Positions 45,248 to 49,183 of a stretch of DNA of 49,183 nucleotides are shown here, piece after piece. Origin of the DNA: a virus. Made by a program: the position numbers and the translations under genes. The notes below the pieces were generated by a model, which worked only from the letters and a program-made list of their open reading frames with translations, had not been told where the DNA came from and searched no databases. Position 1 is the first letter of the stretch. Each line of letters begins with the position of its first letter. The stretch lies in IMG/VR virus record IMGVR_UViG_3300027980_000042, positions 1-49,183 of that record. One strand, given 5' to 3'.

Positions 45248-47005
45248 TTACCCCCACGTTGCGCATTTCGCGCCGTCGCTCAGAAGCCCATCACTGTCGC
45301 CCCAATAGGCGTCCGTAAATCCAGCCGTTGCAGCGCCGGGATAATCCCCCGCAGCCGCCGCCATCCATTCGTAAATCTTGCCGTAGAGGTCCGTGTTTTC
45401 CGCGACGTATTCGACCACATCACCGGGAATGACTTCCTCGGCAGAAACAATCGTCCACTGGCTGATATTCCTGTCGCCCACCTCGTCCACATCAAGGAAA
45501 TGGCTGAGATAAAGCGCATCGCCGGTCCAGTGGCCACGATCCTTTGCGTCCAGCCGGAATGTTACCTGGCGCGGAACCGTGGCGTATCGGTTGACCGTCT
45601 TGAACGATGAAGAAAACGCCAGAGCGCCGTTTTGTATCCAGCGCGAAAACACCTTCTTGATCGACGCCTCGCCGTATTGATCCGCGCCTTCCGATGCCAG
45701 ATCGGCAACCACCTGAACGCTGCGGAAGTTTTCGGCATCCAGCGAAAGCGTCGGGTTGCGAAGATCGTAGTAAAACCAGATTTGGCTGATCCGGCTGCGC
45801 GGCAGATCGGTAAAACCAAGCGTTCCTTCAATGATGTTGAGCGAGTCCGTCACCGTGTCGGGCCGGTTCTCAACCCCCCTGATCGCGCGCATCTTGATCA
45901 GCGCTGCCCGTTCATCCCACCAGATGTAGAAACCGATCTGCGCTTGCAGTTCAGATAGTAGCGTATCGACGCCTTCCGGCTCGGTGATCAGCGCAGTCAG
46001 GCTATAGGCGCTCAGGTGCCGCGCCATTTCGTCGGTGAAGCTGCTTGCCGTGTCGATCATGGACACGTCAATGCCGCCCCATGTGGTCAGCAAGTCCTCG
46101 ACAATATCCGCCACCGGCTCGTCGGTGTAGCGCAGGCATTCCTGCACGTTATCCTCGGCGTTGTGGCTGTCCGCCGTGGTGTTGTCCGTCCCCCGCGCCG
46201 TGATTGTGAAAACGATACCGCTCTCGCTATGAGCCGCCACCGCGCTATAGGTCATCACCTCGTCATTGATCCGCAGGGTGCCGCTGGACGGATAGTCAGA
46301 GGTCGTCGCGCCCTGCACCCTGATTGACGTGGTGGATGCGTTTATGTCCTTGTGCAGAACACCGGGCGATGCCGCCGGAGCCTGTGCCTTGCGTTCTTCG
46401 ATCTTGGCCAGAATATCCTTGGCCTGCACCCGCACCCGTCCGCTTTCGTCAGGGCCGGAAAAGCCGGTGATGATGTATTCCCGCTTGGTCATGGCAGACA
46501 GCGCCTGCCCCGCGTATCCCTCGTAAACCTTGAGCGTCAGGTTGTAGCGGAACTTGTTCCGAACCAGCCACTTCGTCCAGAAGCTGCCCTTCTGCATCGG
46601 ATCGTATGAGCGATTGGCAACATACGGATCAACGCGGCGATCCGTATGGGGATGATCCTGAAACGTGACGGAGCATGTCGCCCGGTTGCCCAAGCCCTTC
46701 GCGTCCGGGTTGGCTGCTGACAGGTTGATCTTTGTCGGGGCCGTGCTGACCGAGACAAGCGACGGGATGATATAGGGCGCTCCGCTCACGCCACGCTCGG
46801 CAACGTGGCCCTTGCTGAAAAACAGGCTCAGGGTATTTGAGCCGTCATAGTTGTCAACGTCTTGGCATGTCGCGCGGGTGTTGAAGCACTCGCTGCCAGA
46901 CGCCCCCGCCGCCGTGCAGGGGGCGGTGCCGTAGGTGTTCGCGCACAAAGGCTGCACGATTTCTACGATCTGGACAACCTCACGGCCCGGTGCGGTGTTA
47001 GGCAT
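45248..47005 (-). CDS. Tail tip / baseplate hub protein (585 aa)
   Basis: N-terminal region with three Cys in VQPLCANTYGTAPCTAAGAS, NTRATCQDVDNYDGS (a pattern of hub proteins in GTA-like and lambda-like tails), a middle beta-rich part (KREYIITGFSGPDESGRVRV), and a C-terminal part with ADLASEGADQYGEASIKKVF. Its length and place after the distal tail gene fit the central tail hub. Start overlaps the previous gene by eight bases. Confidence 0.7.
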   Translation of the reverse strand: MPNTAPGREVVQIVEIVQPLCANTYGTAPCTAAGASGSECFNTRATCQDVDNYDGSNTLSLFFSKGHVAERGVSGAPYIIPSLVSVSTAPTKINLSAANPDAKGLGNRATCSVTFQDHPHTDRRVDPYVANRSYDPMQKGSFWTKWLVRNKFRYNLTLKVYEGYAGQALSAMTKREYIITGFSGPDESGRVRVQAKDILAKIEERKAQAPAASPGVLHKDINASTTSIRVQGATTSDYPSSGTLRINDEVMTYSAVAAHSESGIVFTITARGTDNTTADSHNAEDNVQECLRYTDEPVADIVEDLLTTWGGIDVSMIDTASSFTDEMARHLSAYSLTALITEPEGVDTLLSELQAQIGFYIWWDERAALIKMRAIRGVENRPDTVTDSLNIIEGTLGFTDLPRSRISQIWFYYDLRNPTLSLDAENFRSVQVVADLASEGADQYGEASIKKVFSRWIQNGALAFSSSFKTVNRYATVPRQVTFRLDAKDRGHWTGDALYLSHFLDVDEVGDRNISQWTIVSAEEVIPGDVVEYVAENTDLYGKIYEWMAAAAGDYPGAATAGFTDAYWGDSDGLLSDGAKCATWG

Positions 47006-47183
47006 TGAGGTTGCCCTTCAGGAACGCCAGAAGCCAATTCGGAACCAATTCACCTTCCGCCACAGCCTTGCCGTCCACCTCAACAAAGTCAGCCACTCTG
47101 ATCAGATCACTAAGGCTCGGAACCCGCGCCAGAGTGACCGTGTGCCCGTCGATGTGGTATTGCTTGTTCGCTTCGATCATCAT
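46998..47183 (-). CDS. Small tail-module protein (61 aa)
   Basis: IEANKQYHIDGHTVTLARVP, then DLIRVADFVEVDGKAVAEGE. Beta-rich; encoded between distal tail and hub genes with overlaps on both sides. Role unknown. Confidence 0.6.
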   Translation of the reverse strand: MMIEANKQYHIDGHTVTLARVPSLSDLIRVADFVEVDGKAVAEGELVPNWLLAFLKGNLNA

Positions 47184-48541
47184 TCATACCCCCGCGCACT
47201 GACGTTGAGACTGACTTGGAAAAGATCGCGAATACCCATGCTGGACGGCACCGGCATCTGGTCGGTGTAGCAAAGGCCCACCTCGGAAAAGTCACCGGGA
47301 CGCCACGCCAGAAAGAACGGCTCCTCCTCAATTGCGAGTTGGAAATCCTTCCAGTTGGCATCAAGCCAATCCCGCTTGAGGTGCGCCCAATCGTATGACG
47401 TGGCCAAGGTATTCCGCAGTTTCGTGCGGCCCAGGAATTCCCCGGTAACAGAGCGGTTCGACCGCATGATCGTCTGCCGTGCATAGTCCAGCGGGGTATG
47501 CCCGCCGTAGAGCGCCCGCTGCATTTGCAATGCCTTGCCGAACTTCACAACGCCGATCTCTGGCACGGTGCCGTTCGTCAGCCTGATACGCCAAGCCTGA
47601 GCAGTGACAGGTTCGAAGATCGCAAACACCGGCATATCGGTGGTAAGTTGCGTCCACGGGATCAGGTCATACCACGTCGATGCTGCGGTCGATCCACTTG
47701 TCGGAATGTAGCTTGTTGCGGACCCTCCAACTTCAAGCTGCGCGCCAAAGATCAGAATTGAGGACGTGCCGTCAAGATTGACCATTCTCACGCCATCGGC
47801 GCTGGCCAGTTCGATGCTGAGATTGCCGGATGTATCCGCCGCATCCGTGGTGAACGTCACGGAACAGCGATACCAGCCATCCCCGAAGTCCTGAATTGCG
47901 CCAGTAAGCCCAGCGGTGGCTGTTCCAACGGCACCAGCGGAAAGATCAAACCAGACACCGCCATCAGCGGGCGTCGTAAAGCCGCCGAAACGAATGCTTG
48001 CCCATGAAAGGCTGCCCGCCTTGAGGAACGCAGAAAAGGTATACTGAGTGGCAGTCGAAACGGTCGGTGTCAGCCTGCATTGCACAATGCCCGTGCCGCC
48101 AGAGCTATCGTCAGAAAGTGTTGCGGCAGAGTTGCCAACTCCATCTGGCCCGTCTTGATCAAGCGCCACGCCGCTTGTGACCTTGCTCCAACTCGCGTCG
48201 GTGAAGTCCTCGGAATAGGTCACGATATTCGTGCGGCTTGCCCCTTCATATTGGATCTGCAGCGTGTTTCCGCTCGTTCCCATCGTGTGCGCGCCGATGC
48301 AGCAATAGTCGCACTCTGCCGCGCTGCCGTGGTCGTATTCCCAGGTGGCGGTCAGCGCATCCGGAGACCATTTTTCATAGGTCAGACTGTTCGTCGGGCC
48401 GTCCGCGAAATAGTCCGTCGCCGTCCCGCTGGCCGTCACCGTGCCGCCCGAAAGCCAGTTGTTCGCATGGGCGATGCGGGCATGGGTCAGAGGTTCGTCG
48501 CTGGAAGGCAATGAATAGCCCGTGCTGAAAATCACAGTCAT
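47180..48541 (-). CDS. Distal tail protein with inserted carbohydrate-binding-like domain
   Basis: 453 aa. The ends look like a distal tail protein (SLPSSDEPLTHARIAH at the start; FLAWRPGDFSEVGLCYTDQM and VSLNVSARGYE at the end). Between about 95 and 275 lies a jelly-roll-like domain (RTNIVTYSEDFTDASWSKVT, YTFSAFLKAGSLSWASIRFG, GDGWYRCSVTFTTDA), a pattern of phage carbohydrate-binding modules. Such insertions widen host binding. ATG overlaps the tape-measure stop (ATGA). Confidence 0.75.
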   Translation of the reverse strand: MTVIFSTGYSLPSSDEPLTHARIAHANNWLSGGTVTASGTATDYFADGPTNSLTYEKWSPDALTATWEYDHGSAAECDYCCIGAHTMGTSGNTLQIQYEGASRTNIVTYSEDFTDASWSKVTSGVALDQDGPDGVGNSAATLSDDSSGGTGIVQCRLTPTVSTATQYTFSAFLKAGSLSWASIRFGGFTTPADGGVWFDLSAGAVGTATAGLTGAIQDFGDGWYRCSVTFTTDAADTSGNLSIELASADGVRMVNLDGTSSILIFGAQLEVGGSATSYIPTSGSTAASTWYDLIPWTQLTTDMPVFAIFEPVTAQAWRIRLTNGTVPEIGVVKFGKALQMQRALYGGHTPLDYARQTIMRSNRSVTGEFLGRTKLRNTLATSYDWAHLKRDWLDANWKDFQLAIEEEPFFLAWRPGDFSEVGLCYTDQMPVPSSMGIRDLFQVSLNVSARGYE

Positions 48542-49183
48542 CCGTTCACCACGATCCCTTTGAGCACCGCACCGTCATCAATGGCTTCGTTGAGTTGTTC
48601 GATCAGGCCGCGAACACCATCGCGACCTATCGGCCCCTGTCCGGTGAGATTGACGGTGTAGTATTGCTCATTCGCCGGGGCAGACTGTCCACCACCAGCA
48701 AAACCGCCGACAGCACCGGCCATTGCCCCGCCGCCCCCGCCGCCGCCATAGGATTGGCTTGCGATTTTCGAGATAAGGACGCCCGTTCTTGCAAGGGATG
48801 CAGCAGTAGAAAGCGCAGCAACGGGCGGGCCACCTTTGCTCATACCCCATTCCCAAGCGTCAACAGCGGCCTTGTATCCAGAGATAACAGCCTCTGCGAT
48901 TTTCGCTGCCTTGCCGATCTCGAACAGCTTCCGGTTCTCTGACTGCATCAGGCTGGCAAGATCGCCAAAGATGCTTGATGCCATTTCCAGCTTGGCGCGA
49001 TTCGATGTTTCCTCTTGACGCTCCATCGCCGCCAAGTGTTCCGAGTTCAGATCACGCTCCCGCGCGTATGCTTCGCTCAGAAGTTCAAACTTGCCTTCGC
49101 TGTATTCGGCCAGCAGTTCGCGCATCCGCTCAAAATGCTCGGCCTGAATTTCAAATTCCTGCTCATTTTCGCTTTGCAGGAAA
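48538..49183 (-). CDS. Tape measure protein, C-terminal part (segment P form; cut by window edge)
   Basis: Coiled coil (FERMRELLAEYSEGKFELLS), helical SIFGDLASLMQSENRKLFEI, a Gly-rich run (SYGGGGGGGAMAGAVGG) and the end NEAIDDGAVLKGIVVNG. It aligns throughout with the C-terminus of the gene at 7816 but is diverged after 49057, where identity stops abruptly. Joined in frame to 8330-9531 it would give a 573-aa tape measure followed by a complete distal tail module. Confidence 0.88.
   Translation of the reverse strand, partial: FLQSENEQEFEIQAEHFERMRELLAEYSEGKFELLSEAYARERDLNSEHLAAMERQEETSNRAKLEMASSIFGDLASLMQSENRKLFEIGKAAKIAEAVISGYKAAVDAWEWGMSKGGPPVAALSTAASLARTGVLISKIASQSYGGGGGGGAMAGAVGGFAGGGQSAPANEQYYTVNLTGQGPIGRDGVRGLIEQLNEAIDDGAVLKGIVVNG
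49058..49183. repeat. Terminal 126 bp identical to 8330-8455
   Basis: No mismatch over 126 bases; first difference at 49057 against 8329 (C/T). Mirrors the 127-bp identity between 1-127 and 9405-9531. Both ends thus point into the same tape-measure gene. Confidence 0.9.

Noticed and set aside
1-49183. One ordinary 49-kb prophage
   Set aside because: Two integrases, two immunity systems, two capsids, two terminase small subunits and two tape-measure ends, together with end repeats pointing into one gene, do not fit a single ordinary phage, although a cointegrate of two elements cannot be excluded.

Overview
The window is phage DNA from a host that is probably an alphaproteobacterium of the Rhodobacteraceae type. 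That host call rests on the style of the proteins (P27 terminase small subunit, HK97-fold capsids, GTA-like tail modules) and on moderately high G+C; no host gene is present to confirm it. No tRNA, rRNA, IS element or CRISPR array was found.

Two gene sets can be separated. Segment P (about 9532-49057) is a complete temperate siphophage. Late genes on the minus strand run terS, terL, portal, protease, capsid, connectors, tail tube, tail chaperones (with a -1 frameshift) and tape measure. They continue at the far right end of the window with distal tail, hub, fibre assembly, lysis (amidase, holin-like, Rz/Rz1), an Acb2/Tad1-like anti-CBASS candidate, a secreted protease, a phosphoesterase and tail fibres. 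A CI-like repressor at 25466-25765 sits between two mirrored operator/promoters. The left one drives a minus-strand replication operon (Cro-like, RusA, DnaB, an initiator with internal iterons, a NusG-like factor). The right one drives a plus-strand operon of many small genes, an exonuclease, an ERF recombinase and, last, an integrase.

Segment S (about 128-8329) carries its own tyrosine integrase, MerR-like regulator, divergent Arc-type repressors with phased operators, a Rep-like protein beside palindromic iterons, and only three morphogenesis genes: a capsid protein, a terminase small subunit and a tape measure. It has no portal, protease, large terminase, connector, tail tube, fibre or lysis gene. 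It also carries a diverged copy of the roughly 60-bp sequence that precedes terS in segment P, a candidate packaging site. This is the content expected of a capsid-remodelling phage satellite that depends on segment P.

The two ends of the window are 126-127-bp exact copies of positions 9405-9531 and 8330-8455, both inside the tape-measure gene. This is how a de Bruijn assembly stops at a repeat. The simplest reading is a roughly 1.2-kb tract of tape-measure sequence shared by a circle of about 40.7 kb (phage) and a circle of about 9.4 kb (satellite), or one roughly 50-kb cointegrate containing the tract twice. The sequence alone cannot choose between these.

Other points of note: a homing endonuclease has split the amidase start and left a diverged duplicate of its first codons behind; a 17-bp ribosome-binding cassette is reused at four successive genes; and the capsid and tail-tube genes share one leader.
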